64,000 nucleotides of DNA, taken from the NCBI GenBank assembly GCA_002634385.1, contig NSJL01000013.1, positions 1-64,000 of the forward strand. Direction: 5' to 3'. Below, in pieces: positions 43,487-50,951 of this stretch. Origin of the DNA: Nitrospira sp. GTDB lineage: Bacteria; Nitrospirota; Thermodesulfovibrionia; Thermodesulfovibrionales; Dissulfurispiraceae. The position numbers were made by a program, and so were the translations under genes. The notes under the pieces were generated by a model. It was not told the DNA's origin, ran no database searches, and saw nothing but the letters and a program-made list of their open reading frames with translations. How positions within the stretch are numbered: position 1 is the first letter of the stretch; each line of letters opens with the position of its first letter.

Positions 43487-46187
43487 TTTTTACCCCCTCT
43501 GCTTTTTTCACATCCACGGCGGTTTCGTTCCATGCGGTGGTAGGTTCCCACACGCCGGGAACGAAGTAGATGTAATGAGACGATTTAATCCACGGATAGG
43601 TAAGGGTATTGTACGATGTGTTCCGTGTGTACCTGCTCCACCATCCCTCTTCGAAAACCAGGATGTCTCGATGAAGACCGGGGTCGGCCACTGCATACCC
43701 GTATACCTTACCCCTGTTGTTGAATACCTCGACAAGGTCACCCTCCTTGAGGCGCTTCTCCTCCAGCGCCTTCGGGTTTATCCATACCTTCGGCTTGAAG
43801 TTCTGCAGCTCGAGCATTGTCATATTGTTGCTGTGAGTGGAATGGACCCGGTAGAGAGCATTACGCGTAACGAGCGCGAATCTGTACTTATCCTTTATTC
43901 CCGCTGTTTTATGCTCCGAATCGACGAAGGGATCCTTGTGCATCGGAAGGGTTTCCCCAAGATCGATAAACACATCCTCATCCTTGTAGAACTCGATCCT
44001 TCCGCTCTTGACAAAACGCGCCGTCTTTGGAAGCGGAGCGGGATAGGAAACGGGAGGATACGGTTGTTTCAGCTCCACCTGCTCCCAGAACATGAGCTGC
44101 CTGTTGCCGGGAGTAGGGATCTTGAGCCTGACCGGCCCTTTCTTCAGCATCTCGACCGTAATACCCTCGACCTGCTCCCCTCCCGTCCTGAGCATCAGCT
44201 CCGCGGCTTCCAGCGAGGCATCCTGCGCGATCTCCCGCGCAAGCTTGAGGGTCCAACTTCCGTTTTTCCTCGCCTCTTCTTCCTTCCTGAAGTGCTTGGG
44301 ATCGGGATAGAACTCCTCGATCTGACTCAGGATTTCGGCATTTCCCCACCTCTTTGCAATCCGGTGTGCGATCTCTTTGTAATACCAGATTTCCGGCATG
44401 CACTGGAAAAGGGGCTCGACGGCCGGCTGCTGAAGCTGCACATAGGGATGTGACACCGTGGCGGTGAGATCATACTTTTCGTACCATGCCACACCGGGAA
44501 GCACCACGTCGGACCAGAGGCAGGAGGTACTCATCTGGAAATCGCAGGCAACAATCAGTTCCAGCTCGCCGTTGGCCGCCTTCTCCCGCATCCTGTTGGA
44601 CATGTTGTGCTGGTCGAAGGGGTTGCCCCACCCGTATACAAACGCTTTGACGCCGTTCTTCGGGTACGGAGTTTCCTTGTTGTATTTCTTGAATTCCGGG
44701 CCGTTCCGGTACTCATCGTTGAGCCAGAGCAGGTAGGTAACCCATTTATTCTTCTTTTCCTTGAAATTCCACCACGCTCCCAGGGGCCACCTCACACGGT
44801 ACTGGCCTGCATAAGTCGAGATGCCCGCTCCCGACTTGCCCAGGTTGCCGGTCAGCACGACGATCAGCGCCAGGGCACGGCCTTTCAGGTCTCCGTGGAA
44901 CCACTGGTAGTTGCTTGCGCCATAGATAATGTGGAGCGGCTTGGTAGTCGCCATCTCCCGGGCAAGCCTCTTTATCGTCTCGGCATAGGACTTGACCTTT
45001 GACTCCTCGGGGGCGATAATGCGGGCCACTTTTTCAGGGGTGTACTCCTTGCTGACGGATTCCTTGAGAAGCTGGAAAACCGTCTTTACCTTCACCCTCT
45101 CCCCGGAAACGAGGTTCACCTCGAACTCCCCTTCGAGGGCGGGGTCGAAGTCCCTTTTGAGACTCTCGGGATTCGGGATGAAGAGGGCCTTCGTACTCTT
45201 GTTATAAACCACAAAAAGATCCCTGTATTCGGGAATTCTCTTCTTATACTCCTCCGCCCTGCCCCTGAGCTCCTTTACTTCAGACGCCATCAACTTTTTC
45301 TGGGTGTCAAGCCGTACCAGGAAGGGCATGTCGGTGTCGGACTTTATGAACTCCTCGTCGTAAAGCTTCTCCTCCAGGATGACGTTCACGATTCCCAACG
45401 CCATAGCGGCGTCCGTCGAAGGGTTGATCTGGATCCATTCATCCGCCTTCGCGGCAGTGGGCGTGTAATTCGGGTCCACCATAATAAACTTGGCGCCGTT
45501 CTCACGGCCTATACTGATGAATTTGGCATCGGGCACCCTTGTTACAAGGGCATTGGATCCGAAGATGGCGGTATAGCGGGAATTCGCCCATTCGAGGGTT
45601 TCCAGTTCTTCTGTCTGCACCCCGAAAGTCATGGGCCAGAAGGCAGGCAGGTCCCCGTTCATCGTGTAGGCATGGAGGACGCTCCACTCATAGAGGGAGG
45701 AAAGTCTCATCAATGCCCCCTTGTTTACATAGCCGGTACCCGGCACCTGTATCATGGAAGCAACGGACTCCGGTCCGTGTTTCTTCATGATTTCCGTAAG
45801 CTTGTCCGCAACATAGTCCAGCGCTTCATCCCAGCTTACGGCCTTGAACTTCCCCTCTCCCCTCTTTCCGACCCTGATAAGCGGCTGTTTCAGCCGGTCG
45901 GGTCCGTACATGAGATTAAGGGTCGACTGCCCCCTCAGACAGCCGCGCGGATTGTACTCCTTTTCAGGATAGTCGGCGGCCTGGGTCAACGTGACGATCC
46001 TGCCTTTGTAAACCATGGCATTGAAGCCGCAGGCACCGGTGCAATTGGGGGAGCAGGTCGATCGTACATACTCGACCGTTCCGTCCTCCCGTACGGCAGA
46101 TTGCGCAACCTGGAAATACCGCGAACCGGCGGCAGCGGCAGTTCCTACAGCACAGATCTTGAGAAAATCTCTGCGTGATACACCCAT
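43479..46187 (-). CDS. Molybdopterin oxidoreductase catalytic subunit, Asp-ligand (Nar/Ser/Clr-like) features
   Basis: 902 residues from ATG 46187 (GGGGAGG upstream). Tat signal SRRDFLK near residue 5, then a Cys-rich motif CSPNCTGACGF ... NPRGCLRG for an FS0-type cluster. Around residue 179 NGDLPAFWPMTFGVQTEE aligns by eye with the NarG CDLPPASPQTWGEQTD region, whose Asp binds molybdenum; DTDMPFLVRLDT matches the NarG YTDMPFLVRL stretch. These point to the type II DMSO-reductase branch (nitrate, selenate, chlorate, perchlorate, DMS, ethylbenzene enzymes). The operon, however, has an NrfD anchor and TorD chaperone. Periplasm-facing by its Tat signal. Substrate unknown; SrdBCA-type selenate reductase is one candidate. 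Confidence 0.88.
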   Translation of the reverse strand: MGVSRRDFLKICAVGTAAAAGSRYFQVAQSAVREDGTVEYVRSTCSPNCTGACGFNAMVYKGRIVTLTQAADYPEKEYNPRGCLRGQSTLNLMYGPDRLKQPLIRVGKRGEGKFKAVSWDEALDYVADKLTEIMKKHGPESVASMIQVPGTGYVNKGALMRLSSLYEWSVLHAYTMNGDLPAFWPMTFGVQTEELETLEWANSRYTAIFGSNALVTRVPDAKFISIGRENGAKFIMVDPNYTPTAAKADEWIQINPSTDAAMALGIVNVILEEKLYDEEFIKSDTDMPFLVRLDTQKKLMASEVKELRGRAEEYKKRIPEYRDLFVVYNKSTKALFIPNPESLKRDFDPALEGEFEVNLVSGERVKVKTVFQLLKESVSKEYTPEKVARIIAPEESKVKSYAETIKRLAREMATTKPLHIIYGASNYQWFHGDLKGRALALIVVLTGNLGKSGAGISTYAGQYRVRWPLGAWWNFKEKKNKWVTYLLWLNDEYRNGPEFKKYNKETPYPKNGVKAFVYGWGNPFDQHNMSNRMREKAANGELELIVACDFQMSTSCLWSDVVLPGVAWYEKYDLTATVSHPYVQLQQPAVEPLFQCMPEIWYYKEIAHRIAKRWGNAEILSQIEEFYPDPKHFRKEEEARKNGSWTLKLAREIAQDASLEAAELMLRTGGEQVEGITVEMLKKGPVRLKIPTPGNRQLMFWEQVELKQPYPPVSYPAPLPKTARFVKSGRIEFYKDEDVFIDLGETLPMHKDPFVDSEHKTAGIKDKYRFALVTRNALYRVHSTHSNNMTMLELQNFKPKVWINPKALEEKRLKEGDLVEVFNNRGKVYGYAVADPGLHRDILVFEEGWWSRYTRNTSYNTLTYPWIKSSHYIYFVPGVWEPTTAWNETAVDVKKAEGVKNA

Positions 46188-46568
46188 ATTCAACCTCCCC
46201 TTTTCTTTCCCCCCGCTCTTTACCCTCTCCTCTCCACACTGGAATAGCGTATACAGGGCTCCCCACTGAAGAAACGGTACGACGGACGGTGATTACTAAA
46301 TATAACCGAGCAAGTCGGCAAAACGTTATGATAATAATCATGTTATCCTGAATTCATGTAAATTTCCTGTAAATTTACCCTTCATTCCTGTAAATTTCCT
46401 GTAAATTTTAATGGGCAATCTTGTCCTCCCAAAACCGAAAGAAGGGGTATGATGTAAGCGGTTTTCCTTGCGGAGCGACGAATACAATTGCTTTCAGCAT
46501 GCCCTTTCCTTTACAATTCCTTGCTAAAAGGCGCAGGGAGGCCCCTGCACTCTCCCAGGAAAACCGAT
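46188..46568. other. Divergent intergenic region between the molybdoenzyme operon and mtgA
   Basis: About 380 bases without a gene. It holds the four TGTAAATTT direct repeats (46357-46408), an ATGAT/ATCAT dyad at 46328-46341 and AT-rich sequence suitable for promoters. No strong -35/-10 pair is obvious for the leftward operon, consistent with activator dependence. Confidence 0.6.
46357..46408. promoter_or_regulatory. Four TGTAAATTT direct repeats in 11-base phase
   Basis: Copies start at 46357, 46368, 46389 and 46400. Within each pair the step is 11 bases, and the pairs are 32 bases apart (about three helical turns). The pair CTGTAAATTTCCTGTAAATTT has the form of an OmpR/PhoB-family response regulator box, as in the 11-base direct repeats of the Pho box. 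The molybdoenzyme start lies about 170 bases to the left, mtgA about 160 to the right. Confidence 0.7.
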
Positions 46569-47462
46569 ATGCCATACGAAGGAAAATCAAAATACCGGAT
46601 ACTGCTCCTCTTCCCCCTCCTCTTTTTCCTTCTGCTTCTGAGTATCGGCTCCTCCTTCTTTTTTCCGGATATCTCGGCGCTCAAAAAGGAAAATATCAAA
46701 AAAACCTCCTTCATGGAATACCGTGAGGATGAATGGCGAAGCAAGGGGAAAAGAATCAGGATACGACAGACCTGGACCCCCCTGTCGCGCATCTCCCCCT
46801 ACCTGGTGAAAGCCGTTCTCATTGCCGAGGATGATAAGTTCTGGAAACATGAGGGCTTTGATTTCGAAGCGATACAGAAAGCGGTGGAAAAGGATATCAG
46901 GGAAAAGAAATTCAAGTTCGGCGCAAGCACCATTACACAACAACTCGCGAAAAACCTCTACCTGACCCCTTCGAAAAACCCGTTGCGGAAAATAAAGGAA
47001 GCCATTCTTACCTGGAGGCTCGAAAGAAAGCTTTCGAAAAAGAGGATCCTTGAGCTCTACCTCAATGTAGCAGAATGGGGAGAGGGGATTTTCGGCATCG
47101 ATGCGGCTGCACGTCACTATTATGGAAAGCCCGCATCAGCTCTCGGTCCGGAGGAATCAGCCCGGCTTGCCTCCGTTCTCCCGAATCCCAGGAAGTTCAA
47201 TCCCCTTGGAAATACCAGATATGTAGAGAACCGCTCCCGGATTATCTATAGCATCATGGTGAAGAGAGGTATCGTTATCCCCTCTTACGAGGAGGTCATG
47301 AAAGACCCCGGAACGGAGGCCGCAACGGCGGAGGAAAGAGAGGCCGAAAGAGAAAGGCGGTCTGAAGGAATTCCCCCGGGATTCCCCGGAGAGGCCTTGC
47401 AGGAATCCCCAAGGAACCATGAAGAATTCCCCCTGCCCCCTCCGGCCGGAGCCTCCTTTTGA
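46569..47462 (+). CDS. mtgA: Monofunctional peptidoglycan glycosyltransferase
   Basis: About 297 residues from ATG 46569 (AGGA upstream; a TTG start at 46488 is less likely). N-terminal membrane anchor, then GT51 domain with EDDKFWKHEGFD (catalytic Glu), FGASTITQQLAKNLYL, RKIKEAILTWRLERKLSKKRILELYLN. Polymerises lipid II at the periplasmic face. The last 55 residues (EREAERERRSEG and on) are low-complexity and lie beyond the usual end. They overlap the convergent 260-residue gene by 178 bases. Confidence 0.92.
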   Translation: MPYEGKSKYRILLLFPLLFFLLLLSIGSSFFFPDISALKKENIKKTSFMEYREDEWRSKGKRIRIRQTWTPLSRISPYLVKAVLIAEDDKFWKHEGFDFEAIQKAVEKDIREKKFKFGASTITQQLAKNLYLTPSKNPLRKIKEAILTWRLERKLSKKRILELYLNVAEWGEGIFGIDAAARHYYGKPASALGPEESARLASVLPNPRKFNPLGNTRYVENRSRIIYSIMVKRGIVIPSYEEVMKDPGTEAATAEEREAERERRSEGIPPGFPGEALQESPRNHEEFPLPPPAGASF

Positions 47463-48067
47463 TTTCCGGGAGGCTGCACCGTATCGTCCTGAAAAGAGCG
47501 CACCTTTTTTCGTAACATGCTGAAAAGGTAATCGAGGGCCCTCTCCCCTGAAATATACTCCTCCCCGGCAGGATCCTTTTCCTTTATCGCTTCCAACAGC
47601 CCGGGGAAGATGCGTTCCAACCGGGGAGGCCAAACATTCCTGTGGATAGAGTATGTCGGTTTGTCCAGCCTGCTGCTCCGCATCAGCAAAGCCCTGTCAT
47701 TCAGGTAGGCTCTCAGGAATTCATGGACTTCCCTGTATTCCGTATAAAGAGCCGCCAACTTCCTTCCCCTCTCAGAGGGAGAGGAGGCGGCCACCCGACG
47801 GTAGGGTTCGGAAGCCTCCGAAAGAGAACGGGAAAAAGCAGTATAGATCTCTCCGTACTCTTCCCCTGCCCACAGGCTCGTTGCGGCTTCCACCTTTTCC
47901 AGGGCTCTGTACAGGCTCTCTTCATCATCCCTGGCAGAGTGCGTTTGGTTTCGAAAAGTCACCGGGAATACCAGGGGCATAACAAGCATCCCCGCACAAA
48001 GAGCCAGCAGCAGGACGAAGCCGGGCAACACCGCTATGACAACAGGACTCTGCCCGAAAACACGCAT
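47285..48067 (-). CDS. Membrane-anchored protein at the end of the GMC operon
   Basis: 260 residues with one membrane helix (about 8-35) followed by a helical, probably periplasmic domain (about 45-195), then a Gly/Ser/Pro-rich tail. ATG at 48067 lies eight bases after the GMC stop. The tail (last ~58 residues) is antisense to mtgA, so part of it may be non-functional. No family is recognised. It may be a periplasmic accessory to the oxidoreductase. Confidence 0.55.
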   Translation of the reverse strand: MRVFGQSPVVIAVLPGFVLLLALCAGMLVMPLVFPVTFRNQTHSARDDEESLYRALEKVEAATSLWAGEEYGEIYTAFSRSLSEASEPYRRVAASSPSERGRKLAALYTEYREVHEFLRAYLNDRALLMRSSRLDKPTYSIHRNVWPPRLERIFPGLLEAIKEKDPAGEEYISGERALDYLFSMLRKKVRSFQDDTVQPPGNQKEAPAGGGRGNSSWFLGDSCKASPGNPGGIPSDRLSLSASLSSAVAASVPGSFMTSS

Positions 48068-48074
48068 CCCGGCC

Positions 48075-49679
48075 TTACCGACCGCTTCCCGGGGAGGGAC
48101 GTTTCTTCCCCATCCGTATGATATGCTCCGCCGTCCTCGTGGCAAGGGCCTGAATGGTAAGGCTGGGATTGACCGCCCCTCCGGTGACGAAGACGCTTCC
48201 GTCACAGATAAAAAGGTTGGGAATATCATGGGTACAGCACCATTTATCCACTACAGAGATCCCGGGATCGTTCCCCATACGGCACGTGCCGAGAAGATGG
48301 ATAGTGCCCGGCATGCAGGTGGTATGGCTCGCCCCCGCGGCCTGCAGGACCTGCTCGCAAAGCTGCATTGAATATTCGGACATTCTCAGAGAGTTGTCAT
48401 CGTGTGAATAGGTAACTTTCGCGACGGGGATTCCGTAAGGATCCTTTTCGTCCGCCAGGGTGACGGAATTGTTTCCGTTGGGCAGCACTTCACCCACCGT
48501 ACCCAGAATGGTGTACTGATCATAATGATCCACCACCTCCATGAGCCGCTTTCCCCAGAGGAAAGGATTGGCCTCAACCAGGGTAGTAAAGAACTCTATG
48601 GGGAACATATGGTATGCCTGCAGCGTATATCCGCGCACGAAATCCCTGTGCGGGTCGGTACCGTAGTAGTCCTGGTTCATGACCCCCACGGGAGGCGTTA
48701 CCCAGTTGTCCACCGGACGGGGGAACCTTCCGATCACGTTATCACCGAGGTGCACCATGAGGTTGCGCCCCACCTGGTCGCTGGAATTGGCCAGTCCGCC
48801 GGGAAAAGCGCCGTTCGCGGAATTGAGCAGCAACCGGGGTGTCTCGACCGCGTAACAGGCAAGTACAATCACCTTCGCTTCCTGCTCCTCCTCCTCCTTT
48901 CCTTCGGAAAGATAGACAACGGAGCGGGCAAGCCGGCGTGCATCGGTATTCACGCGTACGGCAAAACAGCACTCGCGGATTTCGGCCCCCGCCCTCACCG
49001 CGTCGGGGATATAGGTGACGAGGGTGCTCGACTTTGCATCCGATTTACAGCCGTTTACGCAAAAACCGTACATCATGCAGGGAGAGCGGCCCTTCCTCGA
49101 GCCCGTAATAATGGCATGGGGTGCCTTTGCGGGGGTTAAGCCCATTTTGAGCATCCCCTCGGCCAGCAAATGGTCCCGTGCGCTCCAGGGCAGCTCGGGA
49201 TGCGGATACGGCCCGTGAAAGGGAGGCCAGGGAAAGAAGCGGGGCCCCGAGACGGCAAGGTACCTCTCGACTTTTTCATAGTAAGGCTCCAGTTCCTGGT
49301 AGGTGATGGGCCAATCCTCCGCGATCCCCTCATGGGTGCGCAGCTTGAAATCCTCCTCATGGAGACGCAGGGTTACGGCGGTATAATGGACGGTGCTGCC
49401 CCCTACCGCCCGCCCCGTATTATTTCTCCCGAGGGAGAGGGGCGTTTTTCCGGAGGTGATCCGTAAATCGTCCCAATCCATTCGGCCGTCGAGCATCGCC
49501 AGCTCATCATTGATGAAGTCCCTCTGCGTATCGAGCCAGGGGCCGGCCTCGAGGACCACCACGGAAAGGCCCGCTTCCGCCAGCTCCTTTGCCACTACGG
49601 CACCCCCCGCCCCCGCACCCACAATGCAGACATCCACCGGGCCGGAATATCGTTTCATGCGCTCCCGTATCGGTTTCAT
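48075..49679 (-). CDS. GMC-type flavoprotein oxidoreductase (gluconate 2-dehydrogenase-like large subunit)
   Basis: 534 residues. FAD-binding GAGAGGAVVAKELAEAG near residue 21, GRAVGGSTVHYTAVTLR, the Cys-containing CMMYGFCVNGCKSDAKSS of membrane-linked dehydrogenases of this group, and the C-terminal HLLGTCRMG with NPSLTIQALATRTAEHI. Oxidises an alcohol or sugar acid; substrate unknown. No signal peptide is seen, so it may be exported with subunit 3 or act inside. Its start overlaps the subunit 3 stop. Confidence 0.92.
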   Translation of the reverse strand: MKPIRERMKRYSGPVDVCIVGAGAGGAVVAKELAEAGLSVVVLEAGPWLDTQRDFINDELAMLDGRMDWDDLRITSGKTPLSLGRNNTGRAVGGSTVHYTAVTLRLHEEDFKLRTHEGIAEDWPITYQELEPYYEKVERYLAVSGPRFFPWPPFHGPYPHPELPWSARDHLLAEGMLKMGLTPAKAPHAIITGSRKGRSPCMMYGFCVNGCKSDAKSSTLVTYIPDAVRAGAEIRECCFAVRVNTDARRLARSVVYLSEGKEEEEQEAKVIVLACYAVETPRLLLNSANGAFPGGLANSSDQVGRNLMVHLGDNVIGRFPRPVDNWVTPPVGVMNQDYYGTDPHRDFVRGYTLQAYHMFPIEFFTTLVEANPFLWGKRLMEVVDHYDQYTILGTVGEVLPNGNNSVTLADEKDPYGIPVAKVTYSHDDNSLRMSEYSMQLCEQVLQAAGASHTTCMPGTIHLLGTCRMGNDPGISVVDKWCCTHDIPNLFICDGSVFVTGGAVNPSLTIQALATRTAEHIIRMGKKRPSPGSGR

Positions 49680-50278
49680 CAGAACGTCTTCCAGCCGGGG
49701 AAATGCCTGCGGCGTGCCCGGATTTCAGGTTGGCGTATCCAGACATACCCTTCCGGGTAGCTGGGTCCGGGGAAGCCCATGCGCATCCAGGCAAAGGGAT
49801 GCGAGCAATATCCGGTGAGGGCCTTTACCAGCAACTTTATGAAAAACTGCCGGGAAGGGATCTCCTCCCACGTCCTCCCCTTTGCCAAACCCTCCTGGAG
49901 TGCAGTGAGCACCTCGTCCTTCTGGTATTCCTTCAGAACAGTGAAGTCGCTCTTGAACATTTCCCGGGCTGTCTCCTGAATACCGGCAATCCCCTTGGAG
50001 AAGAGGATCTCCTCCGGAGGGAGACCCTCCTGCCGGTCCCCCCTTCCCAGGGGTTTTCCCATTGCCCAATCAACAAACCCCACCAGGTCGATACGCTCAT
50101 CGGGGCTCTGGGGAATCATCCGATCAAGGACGGCACCCAGAATATCGGCCTCTTTTCCGGAAAAATGTTCCAGGGCCTCCCTCCTGAAGCGGTCTTTCAT
50201 GCGCCTCAGGAGAATACCCCGCGTCTGTTCGTCCCAATTTTTCATATACCCGTTCAGTTCTTCAGGGGTAATGCGCAT
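49679..50278 (-). CDS. Gluconate 2-dehydrogenase subunit 3 family protein
   Basis: 199 residues from ATG 50278, which overlaps the upstream stop (TGATG). The helical core with LGAVLDRMIPQSPDE and the ending GYCSHPFAWMRMGFPGPSYPEGYVW are typical of the family that chaperones or accompanies GMC flavoproteins. No Tat signal is visible, unlike many members. Confidence 0.88.
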   Translation of the reverse strand: MRITPEELNGYMKNWDEQTRGILLRRMKDRFRREALEHFSGKEADILGAVLDRMIPQSPDERIDLVGFVDWAMGKPLGRGDRQEGLPPEEILFSKGIAGIQETAREMFKSDFTVLKEYQKDEVLTALQEGLAKGRTWEEIPSRQFFIKLLVKALTGYCSHPFAWMRMGFPGPSYPEGYVWIRQPEIRARRRHFPGWKTF

Positions 50279-50691
50279 CAGAAACCTCCCTGCGGGGGCC
50301 ATAGGAAGAACATGAGCAGTGCCCCCGCCGAAAGGGACAGAAACATCAAGGGAAGGATGACCGGCGGGCCGACCATGAAGTTCCGCAGCGTAAAACCCCC
50401 GATATAGTGGCGGACGCCTTTAAAGTGATACACGGCACCCATCATTCCCGACAGTGTCCCGATAGCATAGATGATGATGAAAATCCAGTTAACTATTCCG
50501 CCGTGTACGAAGGCGAAAACAATGCCCATGGCGGAAAGAAAGGGGGCAAAAAGGACAGGTCCCCACATCGCTGCATGACGGAAAGCACCGCGCCAGTGAA
50601 ACAGCACCACCTGTATCCAGACCAGGAGGTACGCCGCCCCGATGAAAAGATAGAAGAATCGCTGAGGAAGCCATGTTTCCCAGAGGCTCAT
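50278..50691 (-). CDS. Four-helix membrane protein of the GMC operon
   Basis: 137 residues from ATG 50691 with GGGAGG upstream; the longer frame is not used. Four membrane helices (about 10-30, 40-65, 70-92, 108-130). Histidines at FHWRGAFRH, FVHGG, YHFKGVRHYIGG and near helix ends could bind haem b, making it a candidate quinone-reactive anchor for the flavoprotein (inference). Family not recognised with certainty. Confidence 0.72.
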   Translation of the reverse strand: MSLWETWLPQRFFYLFIGAAYLLVWIQVVLFHWRGAFRHAAMWGPVLFAPFLSAMGIVFAFVHGGIVNWIFIIIYAIGTLSGMMGAVYHFKGVRHYIGGFTLRNFMVGPPVILPLMFLSLSAGALLMFFLWPPQGGF

Positions 50692-50902
50692 AGGTACCTC
50701 CCTGTACCAGGCACATGCGTCCGTCCGGCGGGAATACGAAAGAAAGTCTCGGCAGACCGGCTTGTCTCCGGGTGTGCAGGCATACTTTCTTCCGCTGCGG
50801 CAGCGGCTTCCGCTGCGACCGGCTGCACATCCTAGGTAAAGTATAGAGGCGATATCCCTGCCGGTCAAGACTGGCATGCCCTTTCTCCGGCAGTAACGCA
50901 AG

Positions 50903-50931
50903 CCGGGAGAGCCCATGAAGGGCTCTCCCGG
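50903..50931 (-). terminator. 12-pair hairpin after the cytochrome gene
   Basis: CCGGGAGAGCCC (50903-50914), loop ATGAA, GGGCTCTCCCGG (50920-50931): perfect stem just past the cytochrome stop, without a U run. It may limit read-through from the cytochrome into the membrane protein gene or stabilise the cytochrome mRNA. Confidence 0.6.
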
Positions 50932-50951
50932 TCCCGCTCGTCATTACAACG

